From the NCBI GenBank assembly GCA_019359035.1, contig JAHHIC010000100.1, positions 1 through 51,358 of the forward strand: a DNA stretch of 51,358 bases, written 5' to 3'. Numbering within the stretch: the stretch's first letter is position 1; the number at the start of each line of letters is the position of its first letter. The notes under the pieces were generated by a model. That model had not been told where the DNA came from. It searched no databases and saw only the letters and a list, made by a program, of their open reading frames with translations. The translations under genes were made by a program, and so were the position numbers. Below, in pieces: positions 16,573-25,451 of this stretch. This DNA is from Scytonematopsis contorta HA4267-MV1 (GTDB lineage Bacteria; Cyanobacteriota; Cyanobacteriia; Cyanobacteriales; Nostocaceae).

Positions 16573-17178
16573 ATGCCATATAGTGCTTTTAGTTTTAACA
16601 AAGTCAAAAAAGATTTCAAGCTTAATGTTGTCGAAAACCAAGATTTATTCTTAAATACACCTGGTGTTCAACCCACAGATTATCTAAATATTATTCTGAC
16701 AGAACATCTACCTTTAGTAACGGCAATTAATACAGAAAAAGCACGTTCCGAACTCGTAATTATGCCTGTTTTAATTGAAGTTAGGCGCTATTTAAAATAT
16801 CAAATTAGCGTTTTTTCTGGCTCGGAATTTAATGTTGATGCATCCAAAGGTTTAGAAGGACGTTGTGATTTTATTCTATGTGGTTCCCAGGAACAATATG
16901 ATATTACTAGTCCAATCGTCATGATTGTAGAAGCTAAAAATGAGAGTATCAAATCAGGTTTAGGACAATGTATTGCAACAATGATTGCAGCAAATATATT
17001 CAATCAGCAACAGGAAAATGTAACCGATGTCATGTATGGTGTTGTGACAACAGGAACCGATTGGAAGTTTTTAAAAATTCACGACAATACCGTATTTATT
17101 GACAGAAGCGATTATTTTATTAAAGAAGTAGATAAAATTCTCGGTATTCTCTCAACTATGGTAAATATTTCAAATTAA
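16573..17178 (+). CDS. Hypothetical protein with PD-(D/E)XK-like motif
   Basis: ATG 16573 (MPYSAFSFNKVKKDFKLN) gives 201 residues; TTG 16567 is two codons longer. The segment GLEGRCDFILCG followed by IVMIVEAKNESIKSGLGQCI places a D about 20 residues before E-A-K, with a glutamine nearby. That is the pattern of PD-(D/E)XK nucleases. After this comes a helix, TMIAANIFNQQQENV, and strands VMYGVVTTGTDWKFLKI. It is an isolated gene. The nuclease fold is inferred; the biological role is unknown. Confidence 0.62.
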   Translation: MPYSAFSFNKVKKDFKLNVVENQDLFLNTPGVQPTDYLNIILTEHLPLVTAINTEKARSELVIMPVLIEVRRYLKYQISVFSGSEFNVDASKGLEGRCDFILCGSQEQYDITSPIVMIVEAKNESIKSGLGQCIATMIAANIFNQQQENVTDVMYGVVTTGTDWKFLKIHDNTVFIDRSDYFIKEVDKILGILSTMVNISN

Positions 17179-17228
17179 ATAACTTTTTAAATAACATGCT
17201 TCGCAATAAACGAAACTTTTAAACAGTG

Positions 17229-18620
17229 TTAAAAACGATAAGCTAAAAAAGGAATCAACATTTCAGCACGACTAACACCACCATGTACCCCATTTTTCGC
17301 AGGACGACCTTCCGCAGAACTGGGTTCTCCCGATTGTTCCGAGGAAATCCAGTCCTCACGGGGAATTAATATCAAATCACCAATACGTTGCAAATATTCT
17401 CTGCAGGGAGGTTGACTGGGTTCTCCAAACAAACCAATTTCAATAGCCTCAATTTTAGACAAAGCAAAGAAATGTTCACCAAAGTTTTGTTGAATATAAT
17501 TTAAAGCATCAGGTAAAGCATCATAATCAGTATCTCGCATCAAATGCAAGAAGCGACATTGCGTTTCTCCTGTAGATGGCATAGAAAACATTTGTGTCAG
17601 TTGAGGATGTTGGTCAAGCCAAAGAGTTTTATCCGCATAACCAGAACGTTGACCGTGGTCAGCAACTAATATTAATACAGTATCATTACGACCCGCTAAA
17701 GGTTCTAATAATTCTCGTCTTAAAGAAAAATCAATACCCGCGATTTCAGCACGATAATTAAAACTCAGAGGTCCATAACGGTGAGCAAACATATCAATAT
17801 TAGGGATATATATATGAGTAAAACTCTTATCTTTATCCAAATTAGCCAATAAACGTTCCCTCACCTGAGCAAAACCATCCGCAGGAGTTTGATAACCAAA
17901 ATATTTATCTCTACCAGCTTGACTGTCAACGCTAGTAAAACGGGTAATGCCAGAATTACGAAATAGTTGAGAATTGACAATTTCTACATTTACACCCGCT
18001 TTTTCCATCCGTAAATATAAATTAGGTACTGATAAAAGCTTATCTGGATTGAATTGAGTATCAGAATAAGATGTAGAACTAGGAGAATTTAAAGGTTTAA
18101 ATCTAATTAAATCTATAATATTACCCATTCGGGGAAAAAACATACGAGTAGACATTAATCCATGTTGAGCAGGAGCATAAGCAGTCGCTGCACAAGTAAG
18201 AGCATTAACAGTAGCGCTGGGAAAAACAGAAGTAGCAGGGATAAAAAAAGCCCGCGATTGGTGACAGGCTGTTTTAATTCCTGGTGTGACATCCTCGTCC
18301 ATCAAAGTTCGCAACTGGTCATAACCCAAACCATCCATTATCAAAAACACCACATGTTTTATCGGTGCTTGTTGTTGCCAATTTTTCCAAGCGTCCGTTA
18401 CCGCTTTTACTTCTAATAATTCTGGGTTGAAGGGAGGTAAAGATGGCTGTTCGTGTAATTGTGGAGCATCCGGACATAGCCATTCCACCGCTAAAGCAGC
18501 AACATTAGGCAATCCCAAACCATCGTAGCTGGGTTTAACCGCATCCGCACCCAATATAGGTAATTTTTGTCGATTTAATAATGCTTCTTCTGCAAGGGTA
18601 GCGATTTCTATTGGTGACAC
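17229..18620 (-). CDS. Alkaline-phosphatase-superfamily phosphodiesterase/nucleotide pyrophosphatase
   Basis: The 463-residue soluble enzyme starts at GTG 18620. Metal-site motifs of the type I phosphodiesterase/NPP group are visible: D96 in HVVFLIMDGLGYD, the nucleophile region TSVFPSATVNALT (about 130-142), D and H in YIPNIDMFAHRYGP, the DH pair in LILVADHGQRSG, and a final H in the NGVHGGVSRAEM segment. Proteins of this type hydrolyse phosphodiester or phosphomonoester bonds with two metals. No signal peptide is seen, so it is probably cytoplasmic. It is a lone gene. Confidence 0.82.
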   Translation of the reverse strand: MSPIEIATLAEEALLNRQKLPILGADAVKPSYDGLGLPNVAALAVEWLCPDAPQLHEQPSLPPFNPELLEVKAVTDAWKNWQQQAPIKHVVFLIMDGLGYDQLRTLMDEDVTPGIKTACHQSRAFFIPATSVFPSATVNALTCAATAYAPAQHGLMSTRMFFPRMGNIIDLIRFKPLNSPSSTSYSDTQFNPDKLLSVPNLYLRMEKAGVNVEIVNSQLFRNSGITRFTSVDSQAGRDKYFGYQTPADGFAQVRERLLANLDKDKSFTHIYIPNIDMFAHRYGPLSFNYRAEIAGIDFSLRRELLEPLAGRNDTVLILVADHGQRSGYADKTLWLDQHPQLTQMFSMPSTGETQCRFLHLMRDTDYDALPDALNYIQQNFGEHFFALSKIEAIEIGLFGEPSQPPCREYLQRIGDLILIPREDWISSEQSGEPSSAEGRPAKNGVHGGVSRAEMLIPFLAYRF

Positions 18621-18813
18621 TTTTTAAATTCCTTTGCAAAGTTAGGTTGACCAAGTATTATTTTATCAAAAAACACATACTGATAGTGAAAAAGTTAAAT
18701 GCTACCCCAAATAAAGGTTCTATCAAGTAATATATATTTTTAATGAAGTGAGAAAATTGTTTGAGACATGGGAACTATAAATACGAAGTCTAATTTTTAA
18801 TTACTTTGTAAAT

Positions 18814-19338
18814 ATGTTTTTCTCCAAACGTTTATCTTACATTGCTGTTGGTATTTGTTTATTTGGTATTACTCTGTTTGCTGAAAAAGCTTCTGCACAA
18901 ATAAATGTCTCACCCCTAGTAATCGAAACACAACCGCAAGAAGGACAAACCGAAACTTTTATTACGCTGACAAATACTACTAGTACTCCATCTCGTGTGC
19001 GTATTTACGCTGAACAATTTACCTATGAAAGCGACAATGGTTTTCAACCCTTACCATCAAGTCCGGATAACCAAAAACCATATTTACAATTCTCTCCTCG
19101 TGAGTTTACTCTAAAATCTGGTGGAAGCCGACAGGTACGTGTTGTCAGTCGCTTCCCCAGCAATTTACCAGCAGGAAAATATCGGGTAGTAATATTTCAT
19201 GAAACCTTAAGCGGTGTTCAAGATTTCGACGGTAATCATGTAAGTTTAGTAGCCCCAATCGGCGTTACATTGTATTTCAATCAAGGAAATACTTTATCTA
19301 ATTCAACAATACAAAATTCCGCCTCAAAACAAAAATAA
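18814..19338 (+). CDS. Periplasmic PapD-like (fimbrial chaperone-type) protein
   Basis: A signal peptide (YIAVGICLFGITLFAEKASA, cleavage about residue 28) precedes a single immunoglobulin-like domain: INVSPLVIETQPQEGQTETF, then SRVRIYAEQFTYESDNGF, and YLQFSPREFTLKSGGSRQVR with the conserved RE/R pair, VRVVSRFPSNLPAGKYR, and an edge strand. Two-domain chaperones are about 230-270 residues long, while this one stops at 174 just after the first domain. No usher or pilin gene is nearby. It may be a shortened chaperone or a stand-alone one-domain protein. Confidence 0.72.
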   Translation: MFFSKRLSYIAVGICLFGITLFAEKASAQINVSPLVIETQPQEGQTETFITLTNTTSTPSRVRIYAEQFTYESDNGFQPLPSSPDNQKPYLQFSPREFTLKSGGSRQVRVVSRFPSNLPAGKYRVVIFHETLSGVQDFDGNHVSLVAPIGVTLYFNQGNTLSNSTIQNSASKQK

Positions 19339-19355
19339 TCCCTGATTAAAACCCT

Positions 19356-19383
19356 GTAGAGACGCGATTAATCGCGTCTCTAC
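19356..19383. repeat. 28-bp palindrome (GTAGAGACGCGATT + complement), copy 1
   Basis: Perfect inverted repeat: GTAGAGACGCGATT followed by AATCGCGTCTCTAC, then a T-rich stretch. It lies 18 bp after the chaperone stop codon and may also act as a terminator. Other copies are at 19431, 34619, 37535, 41078, 48811 and 51202. Confidence 0.9.
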
Positions 19384-19399
19384 ATTTTTGTGGTCAATA

Positions 19400-19560
19400 A
19401 TTGCTAATTGCTAATTGCTAATTGATTTAAGACGCGATATATCGCGTCTCTACATTTTCGTGGCAAATAATTGCTAATTGCGTAAGCGCTCCGCTCCACT
19501 GCGTGTTCGCGTCAGCGTCCGCTTGCGGATACGCGCAGCGTGCTCATAAAGGCTTATTGC
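19400..19560. repeat. Mixed short repeats (TTGCTAA heptamers, second palindrome, GC-rich repeat)
   Basis: Tandem TTGCTAA units (19400-19424, 19469-19478) flank a shortened copy of the palindrome, GACGCGATATATCGCGTC, at 19431-19448. A GC-rich element (AAGCGCTCCGCTCCACTGCG, about 19483) follows; its first part recurs at about 23873. No coding content. Confidence 0.8.
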
Positions 19561-19568
19561 GAATTGCT

Positions 19569-20963
19569 TCAGGCTTCTCCCCCGACAACAACACCGGATA
19601 TCCTTAAACTTGGTCCACCACATCCGACAGATAAACCATTTTGTCCACCTTTACCACAACCCCCAGACTCATCCCAGTAAAAATCATCTCCTATTGCTTC
19701 AATATCTCCTAAAGTTTGAAAAACATTTCCCGAAAGTGTTACATCCTTAACTGGTTCAGCAATTTTACCGTTTCTTATCATCCAAGCTTCCCCTGCTGAG
19801 AAAGTAAACATTTCCCCGTTGGTCATCCCCCCCAACCAATTTTTCGCGTAAACCCCTTCCGATATATCGCTAAACAAATCGGACACAGGTGTTTTACCCC
19901 GCTCAATCCAAGTATTTGTCATTCTGACGATAGGCGCAAAGTGATAATCGAGACAACGTGCATTACCTGTAGGAGTTTCACCTAATTTACCTGCTGTTTC
20001 TCGCGAATGTAACCTTCCCACTAATACACCATCTTTAATTAGTTGCGTAGTTGTCGCAGGTGTCCCTTCATCATCATAAAAATAACTACCTCTATGACCT
20101 ACGGGAGCAGCACCATCAAAAATTTGTAATTCCTTATGTCCGAAACGTCGTCCCAGAGTCATCACTTCTAATATGTCCGGGTTTTCGTAAGCCATATCAG
20201 CTTCGCTCAGGTGTCCAAAGGCTTCGTGAACGAATAATCCTGTCAAAATCGGGTCTATAACTACAGTATAAGTGTTGCCTTTGACTGAGGGGAGAGATAA
20301 AGCTGATACGGCTCTCTGTGCTGCACTTTTTACTTGTTCGTCTAGATTGTTTAAATCTTCGTAAGCTTTTCGAGAGCCATTAGTTTCCCTCCCTGTTTGT
20401 ACAGTATCACCATTTCTTGCTGTTGCAGCAAAACGCATTTCCATATCCGTCCAGGATTGCTCAATAAGAGAACCATCGCTTGTCGCAATAATTACTCTCT
20501 GTGATGTATCTGCGTAACGAACAGATGTAGTTGTAATATATTTATCTACACTTTTAAGTAATTCAGAGTAATGTTCGCACAATGCTTTTTTTTGTGATAA
20601 AGAAATATGGCGTGGGTTAGTACCAGTAAGAGGAAATTCACATATAGCTTGTACAGGTGTCACCGGAGCGAGAATAGTTTTTTCGTCTCCCACCATTCGA
20701 GAAGCAACGATAGCCTCTTCGATACGGTCAGCAATAGTAGAAAGTTGATTGAAACTACTTAATCCCCAGCCTCCTTTGTAACATGCTCGCACGTGACCAC
20801 CGATGGAAATTGCTTCGCTAAGGGTCTCTATTTTATCTCCACGCAGTAAAATATCAGTCCCATCAGCTTCTTCCAGACGAATCATGAGATAATCAACACG
20901 ATGGGAATAACGCGCAACCAGGTCAGTGAGTAGATTTTGGACATCTTTTAGTAAATTGGTCAT
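19569..20963 (-). CDS. tldD: TldD/PmbA family metalloprotease
   Basis: The 464-residue protein carries the TldD metal site HEAFGH at 246-251 within VHEAFGHLSEADMAYENPD. Further conserved TldD segments are DDEGTPATTTQLIKDGVLVG, TGNARCLDYHFAPIVRMTNT and GCGKGGQNGLSVGCGGPSLR near the C-terminus. TldD works with TldE/PmbA as a heterodimer to degrade unfolded peptides or process modified peptides; the partner is not in this window. ATG 20963 is immediately preceded by a heptanucleotide repeat. Confidence 0.92.
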   Translation of the reverse strand: MTNLLKDVQNLLTDLVARYSHRVDYLMIRLEEADGTDILLRGDKIETLSEAISIGGHVRACYKGGWGLSSFNQLSTIADRIEEAIVASRMVGDEKTILAPVTPVQAICEFPLTGTNPRHISLSQKKALCEHYSELLKSVDKYITTTSVRYADTSQRVIIATSDGSLIEQSWTDMEMRFAATARNGDTVQTGRETNGSRKAYEDLNNLDEQVKSAAQRAVSALSLPSVKGNTYTVVIDPILTGLFVHEAFGHLSEADMAYENPDILEVMTLGRRFGHKELQIFDGAAPVGHRGSYFYDDEGTPATTTQLIKDGVLVGRLHSRETAGKLGETPTGNARCLDYHFAPIVRMTNTWIERGKTPVSDLFSDISEGVYAKNWLGGMTNGEMFTFSAGEAWMIRNGKIAEPVKDVTLSGNVFQTLGDIEAIGDDFYWDESGGCGKGGQNGLSVGCGGPSLRISGVVVGGEA

Positions 20964-21090
20964 GGGGAATGGGGAATGGGGAATGGGGAATGGGTAATGG
21001 GGAATGGGTAATGGGGAATGGGGAATGGGGAATGGGGAATGGGTAATGGGGGATTACCAATTACCAATTACCAATTGACAATTGACAATA
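20964..21090. repeat. Heptanucleotide tandem repeats (GGGGAAT)n and (ACCAATT)n
   Basis: About twelve units of GGGGAAT or GGGTAAT run from 20964 to about 21050. Units of ACCAATT and then GACAATT follow to about 21090. These STRR blocks fill the promoter side of tldD and the upstream region of the glycosyltransferase gene. Confidence 0.92.
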
Positions 21091-21232
21091 ATGTATCACT
21101 CGCTACTGTTATAAAGTTAATATTAAAAAAAGATAAAAAAAACAGTGACTATACTCACAGCAATTGCCACACTTGTATTTTGAGATAAATGTAGAAACTT
21201 ATCAATTTGTAACCGGCTGGGGCATTAGGTAT

Positions 21233-22420
21233 ATGAAGATATTAGTCCTAACATGGGAATTTCCACCTAGGATTGTTGGCGGAATTGCGCGACATGTGGC
21301 AGAGTTATATCCGGAACTAGTTAAATTAGGTCACCAAGTTCACTTAATAACAGTGGAGTTCGGTAGTGCCCCAATGTACGAGATTGTTGAGGGTGTACAT
21401 ATACATCGTGTACCCGTTGCTCCTGCTAAAGACTTTTTCCACTGGGTCGCCAACATGAACGATAGCATGGGGCTTCAAGGTGGTAAATTATTGTTGGAAG
21501 AAGGCGGTTTTGATATTATCCATGCCCATGATTGGCTAGTCGGTGACGCGGCGATCGCACTCAAGCACACGTTCAAAATTCCTTTGGTCTCCACTATCCA
21601 CGCGACTGAGTATGGCAGGTATAATGGAATTCACAATGAGCAACAACTGTATATTAACGGGAAAGAAACTATATTTACTTATAATGCTTGGCGAGTGATT
21701 GTTTGCACTGATTACATGCGGCAAGAGGTTGTGCGAGCACTACGTAATCCTTGGGATAAGATAGATGTTATTTATAACGGAATACGCCCAGAGAAGAAAC
21801 GCCACCACGAAAATTTTCACGCAGGTGATTTCCGCCGTCAATTTTCAGAAGATGGGGAAAAAATAGTATATTATGTTGGACGCATGACCTATGAGAAGGG
21901 TGTAAATGTTTTGCTAGATGCAGCACCCAAAGTATTGGCAGAAATGGGCGGGTATGTGAAATTTGTCATAATTGGTGGCGGTAATACTGATAATTTGAAA
22001 AAACAGGCTTGGGATTTAGGAATTTGGAGTAAATGCTATTTTACAGGCTTTATCGCGGATGATTATTTAGATAAATTTCAAACTGTTGCTGATTGTGCGG
22101 TATTTCCCAGCCTTTATGAACCCTTTGGGATAGTGGCTTTAGAGAGTTTTGCATCTAAGGTACCCGTAGTTGTTTCAGACACAGGCGGTTTTCCGGAAGT
22201 AGTACAACACACTAAAACAGGAATTGTGACTTACACCAATAATCCAGACTCCCTAGCATGGGGAATACTAGAAGTCTTAAAAAATCCTGGTTACCGTCAA
22301 TGGTTAGTAGATAATGCCTACGAAGACCTAGAAAAACGCTTTAACTGGTCAAATTTAGCCAAACAAACTCAGGAAGTTTACCAGCGAGCCCTTAAAGAGC
22401 GACAGCAAACAGACTGGTAA
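21233..22420 (+). CDS. GT4 family glycosyltransferase
   Basis: Starting at ATG 21233 (MKILVLTWEFPPRIVGGIAR) gives 395 residues; the open frame reaches TTG 21164. The N-terminal Rossmann domain has the glycine-rich GGIARHV loop and the FDIIHAHDW motif. The C-terminal GT-B domain has YYVGRMTYEKGVNVLLDA and the nucleotide-sugar-binding SLYEPFGIVALESFASKVPV with the E-x7-E pattern. This form is close to bacterial and archaeal glycogen-synthase-like GT4 enzymes. A glucan-debranching-type enzyme lies 4 kb downstream, so a role in alpha-glucan metabolism is possible but not shown. An HIP1 octamer lies at 21551. Confidence 0.87.
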   Translation: MKILVLTWEFPPRIVGGIARHVAELYPELVKLGHQVHLITVEFGSAPMYEIVEGVHIHRVPVAPAKDFFHWVANMNDSMGLQGGKLLLEEGGFDIIHAHDWLVGDAAIALKHTFKIPLVSTIHATEYGRYNGIHNEQQLYINGKETIFTYNAWRVIVCTDYMRQEVVRALRNPWDKIDVIYNGIRPEKKRHHENFHAGDFRRQFSEDGEKIVYYVGRMTYEKGVNVLLDAAPKVLAEMGGYVKFVIIGGGNTDNLKKQAWDLGIWSKCYFTGFIADDYLDKFQTVADCAVFPSLYEPFGIVALESFASKVPVVVSDTGGFPEVVQHTKTGIVTYTNNPDSLAWGILEVLKNPGYRQWLVDNAYEDLEKRFNWSNLAKQTQEVYQRALKERQQTDW

Positions 22421-22899
22421 AACAATAAAGACCTAACCCCCCTACCCCCCACAGACCGATGAGGGAAGGGGGAATTAATAAAATGTAGAGAACGTGGGAT
22501 GTTAACCGAGGAAGAATAGATTCCAACCGTTGCTCTGTGTGGTCTGTTCAACCGCTTCGCACAGGTCATATTTTTTCTAGTGTTATTACTGAATTGAATA
22601 TTTTATTTCACATACCTATCTAAAAAATATAATCGCAATAGCGTCAGTATTATCCTTATATAAAAGTAAAACTTAATCTGAATTGAAATTTTCTGTGAAA
22701 TCCAATACTTTTTATCGACAGTACAAAGAATTGGGTCTTAAGCTAAGAGACATGTAACAAATCTGTAACGTATAGTTTTGAGCGGTTATCATAACTAAGT
22801 TCAAAAAATAATTCCTCTTAATATCAGGTGTCAGGTGCAAATATCCTTACAGAACAACAACCACAGAAAATTCAAGAACAGTAATTTTTAGGAAAGACT
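22421..22899. other. Intergenic region with one hairpin repeat
   Basis: Just after the glycosyltransferase stop, AACCCCCCTACCCCCC (about 22434) can pair with GGGAAGGGGG (about 22463). This is a common cyanobacterial repeat that may act as a terminator. The rest is AT-rich and presumably contains the promoter of the PEP-CTERM gene. I see no gene. Confidence 0.6.
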
Positions 22900-23820
22900 A
22901 TGATTTCTCTACGTCATCTGAATCATCAAAAAGCTATCGTAGCTTTGGGTCTCGTTACTTTGGGCTTAGTTACAGCACCTACCCAAGCTCAAGCTGTTTC
23001 AATTACTCGTTTGACAGACGAGAGTGCTATAAGCGATGGCAAAAATAAATATGATGTTGATGGGGATGGGGATTATGATGACATCGATTTTGAAAAACAG
23101 ATGGATAGATACTCAGACAACATCAAGGGTAATGATGGATTTAAAGAGTTGTTCGTTGCGGAAGGTCGTATGGGGAATAATTCTTTAGGAACAGCAGAAC
23201 GCGAATTAGGTATAAACAGAGATGTTAGAGATACAACTCTTGGTGCAGACGGCAAACCTATAGGTGGTAAACCTGTTTCCGCAGCAGAATTTATTTGGGG
23301 CAATGGCAGCTTATTGGACTTCGTTCTAGAATATGACGGCAGCGAAGTTAAATACACAATTGGCAATAAAGATTACAAGGTTGGTACTACTACTGTTGGT
23401 CAACGCTCGCTAACCACAACAGCTTTCACTGGTCCGGTAAATGAAATATTCTTCCGTACCCGTGCTGCGAACAATAGTAAGATGACTTTAAGTGATTTAG
23501 TTTATAGTATCAATAATACAACAACCACTCTTGGTAATCTTTTTTCAGAAGGGAAAGGCACTAGCGACGTGGACTACTTACGTCTTAGTGGGATATCAGC
23601 CGGATTTAAAGTTACAGGTAAAGCATCAATGAGTTGGGCTACAGGTACGGGTACAACAATGCCTAAAAATTCTGCTTTGGCTTTCCAAATGAAGGTTGGT
23701 AATTCTGAGAAGAAGAAGAAAAAAGTCCCTGAACCCACTGCAATTGCTGGTATTGTCTTAGCCGGAATCGCAATGGCTGGAAGTAAACGTAAAAAAGAAA
23801 TAGAAAACGCAGAGGGTTAA
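22900..23820 (+). CDS. PEP-CTERM sorting-domain protein with EF-hand-like motif
   Basis: The 306-residue exported protein has a signal peptide (AIVALGLVTLGLVTAPTQAQ, cleavage about residue 33) and a C-terminal sorting signal: VPEP at about 276, a hydrophobic segment (TAIAGIVLAGIAMAG) and a basic tail (SKRKKE). Near the N-terminus, DVDGDGDYDDIDFE has the calcium-loop spacing of an EF-hand or dockerin-like loop. The middle is rich in Thr/Asn/Gly and has no named domain. PEP-CTERM proteins are processed by exosortase and are linked to extracellular polysaccharide. ATG 22900 is preceded by AGGAAAG. Confidence 0.85.
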   Translation: MISLRHLNHQKAIVALGLVTLGLVTAPTQAQAVSITRLTDESAISDGKNKYDVDGDGDYDDIDFEKQMDRYSDNIKGNDGFKELFVAEGRMGNNSLGTAERELGINRDVRDTTLGADGKPIGGKPVSAAEFIWGNGSLLDFVLEYDGSEVKYTIGNKDYKVGTTTVGQRSLTTTAFTGPVNEIFFRTRAANNSKMTLSDLVYSINNTTTTLGNLFSEGKGTSDVDYLRLSGISAGFKVTGKASMSWATGTGTTMPKNSALAFQMKVGNSEKKKKKVPEPTAIAGIVLAGIAMAGSKRKKEIENAEG

Positions 23821-24099
23821 TTTTTACGTTGGTCTTCAAAGACTGTTATTTGTTGCGTCTATTTGTTGGGTCAAGCGCTCCGCTCCACTGCGTGAACGTT
23901 CCTCGACCCAACCTAACAAGATTTTATATCATATCTTTTAATACTTAAAAATGAGAATTAGCTGATAAATTCATAAAAATTCTTTAGGCAAAATCTTAGG
24001 AAAGAGTAACATCGCGACTAGTTATTCAAGCAATAATTCATTTAAAGTTGACACCAAGAGTTCCAACACGAATCTATATTGCATAAGGGAATTTTAGTC

Positions 24100-24603
24100 A
24101 TGAAGTTAAGAAAATTTTTGTTCCTTAGCCTAATTTCTTTGGTCGTAGTTGCCTGTACCAGAGAAAGTATCTCAGCAAACAAACCGGTTGCTATAACTAG
24201 TCAAGCAACTCCTACAACTCAGGTAGTCCAATCAGAAAATATAAATGTTGTCAGTTCCGGAACTTTTGTTTCAGGAGAGCATAAAACTGAAGGAAAAGTA
24301 AATATTATAAGCAAGAAAGGTAAATCATTTTTAGAACTCGATAAATCATTTAAAACATCTAATATGGGACCAGATTTGGTCGTAATTTTGCATCGTTCAG
24401 ATAACGTAATTGCTTCCACTAATCCACCTGCTTATCCTTTAAAAAAAGGAGATTATGTAGTCCTTGCTCCTTTAAAAAAATTTAGTGGCAATCAAAGCTA
24501 TGAAATTCCTAATAACATTAACTTAGCTAATTACAAATCTGCTGCTATCTGGTGTCGCAAATTCAATGCTACTTTTGGTGCTGCGAAGTTGGGTAGTAGC
24601 TAA
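24100..24603 (+). CDS. DM13-domain lipoprotein
   Basis: ATG 24100 gives 167 residues. A lipoprotein signal peptide (KFLFLSLISLVVVACTRES, lipobox VVAC) is followed by a short Ser/Thr-rich linker and a DM13 domain: GTFVSGEHKTEGKVNI, FLELDKSFKTSNMGPDLVVI, GDYVVLAPLKKFSGNQSYEI and YKSAAIWCRKFNATFGAAKL. The final CRKF segment carries the conserved cysteine proposed to be redox active in DM13 proteins. It should be anchored in a membrane facing the periplasm. The gene stands alone and converges with the TetR gene at 24634. Confidence 0.88.
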   Translation: MKLRKFLFLSLISLVVVACTRESISANKPVAITSQATPTTQVVQSENINVVSSGTFVSGEHKTEGKVNIISKKGKSFLELDKSFKTSNMGPDLVVILHRSDNVIASTNPPAYPLKKGDYVVLAPLKKFSGNQSYEIPNNINLANYKSAAIWCRKFNATFGAAKLGSS

Positions 24604-24633
24604 ATTGTTGGCTGTTAACTGTTGGTGTTTCAG

Positions 24634-25233
24634 TTAAAGCTCTTGCTGGCTATACCCTTTAAAAAACATACGTAAAGCACGACCAACATATGCTTCCCAT
24701 GATTCATTTGTTGGTTGAAAAATTAATGCATAAAGCATAATTCCACTTATCATATCAAAAACTAACCCAGCATCTAAATCCTGTTGAATTTCATTTCTTG
24801 CTTTTGCTCGTTCAAGCACAATCGCAAAAGCTTGTCGTCGGGGTTGCAAATATTTTGTTCGATATATATCAGCAAACTGAGTGTTACTTGATGCACTGCT
24901 GATAATCATAGCAACAGTCTGTCGTCCTAAAGCACTAAGAGTTATACCCGCAGCATTTTCGATTAGTGCTTCAAAATCGCTCCAGAAATTGCCTGTGTCG
25001 GGAATTACAACATCTTGTCTAATACTTTCGATTGCATCAGCAACTAGTTCTTCTTTACTTGTATAACGTCGGTAAATAGTCGTCTTACCAACTCTCGCAC
25101 GAGCAGCAATTGCATCAATACTCATAGCATCATACCCAACTTCTGCCAGCAACTCCAGAGTCGCTTGCAGCATTGCTTGGTGAGATTCGTTACTACGGGG
25201 TCTACCTAGTGGCTTTTTTATATTATCGCTCAT
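24634..25233 (-). CDS. TetR family transcriptional regulator
   Basis: The 199-residue protein has the TetR helix-turn-helix at residues about 20-65 (MLQATLELLAEVGYDAMSID, AIAARARVGKTTIYRRYTSK, EELVADAIES) and a helical C-terminal domain. A 15-bp palindrome lies 19 bp upstream of its start, which suggests autoregulation. No efflux or enzyme gene is directly adjacent, so its target is unknown. Confidence 0.88.
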   Translation of the reverse strand: MSDNIKKPLGRPRSNESHQAMLQATLELLAEVGYDAMSIDAIAARARVGKTTIYRRYTSKEELVADAIESIRQDVVIPDTGNFWSDFEALIENAAGITLSALGRQTVAMIISSASSNTQFADIYRTKYLQPRRQAFAIVLERAKARNEIQQDLDAGLVFDMISGIMLYALIFQPTNESWEAYVGRALRMFFKGYSQQEL

Positions 25234-25251
25234 AGGTGCTATTATATTTTT

Positions 25252-25284
25252 ACGAAACGGTATCGTATCGTAATTTGGCGATAC
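25252..25284. promoter_or_regulatory. Palindromic operator candidates upstream of the TetR gene
   Basis: ACGAAACGGTATCGT (25252-25266) is palindromic as ACGAnAC-n-GTnTCGT. An overlapping inverted repeat, GTATCG (25265-25270), eight bases, CGATAC (25279-25284), follows. Tandem palindromes at this position fit binding by the TetR protein encoded just to the left. Confidence 0.65.
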
Positions 25285-25451
25285 TATTCTGGATTTTATT
25301 GTATATTTATTGACTTTTTTTTGTGCGTAATTTTAATGTATAATCGGCACTTAAATTTGTAGGAAGTAACAAGTAATCCTAAATTGAGGCGTTCTGTTCG
25401 GAATTCAATAAGTAAAACCTGTATATATATTTAGTAAGTTTGCTTTCACTT

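Noticed and set aside
20964-21090. CRISPR-like or minisatellite array of special function
   Set aside because: These are heptanucleotide STRR sequences common in heterocystous cyanobacteria.
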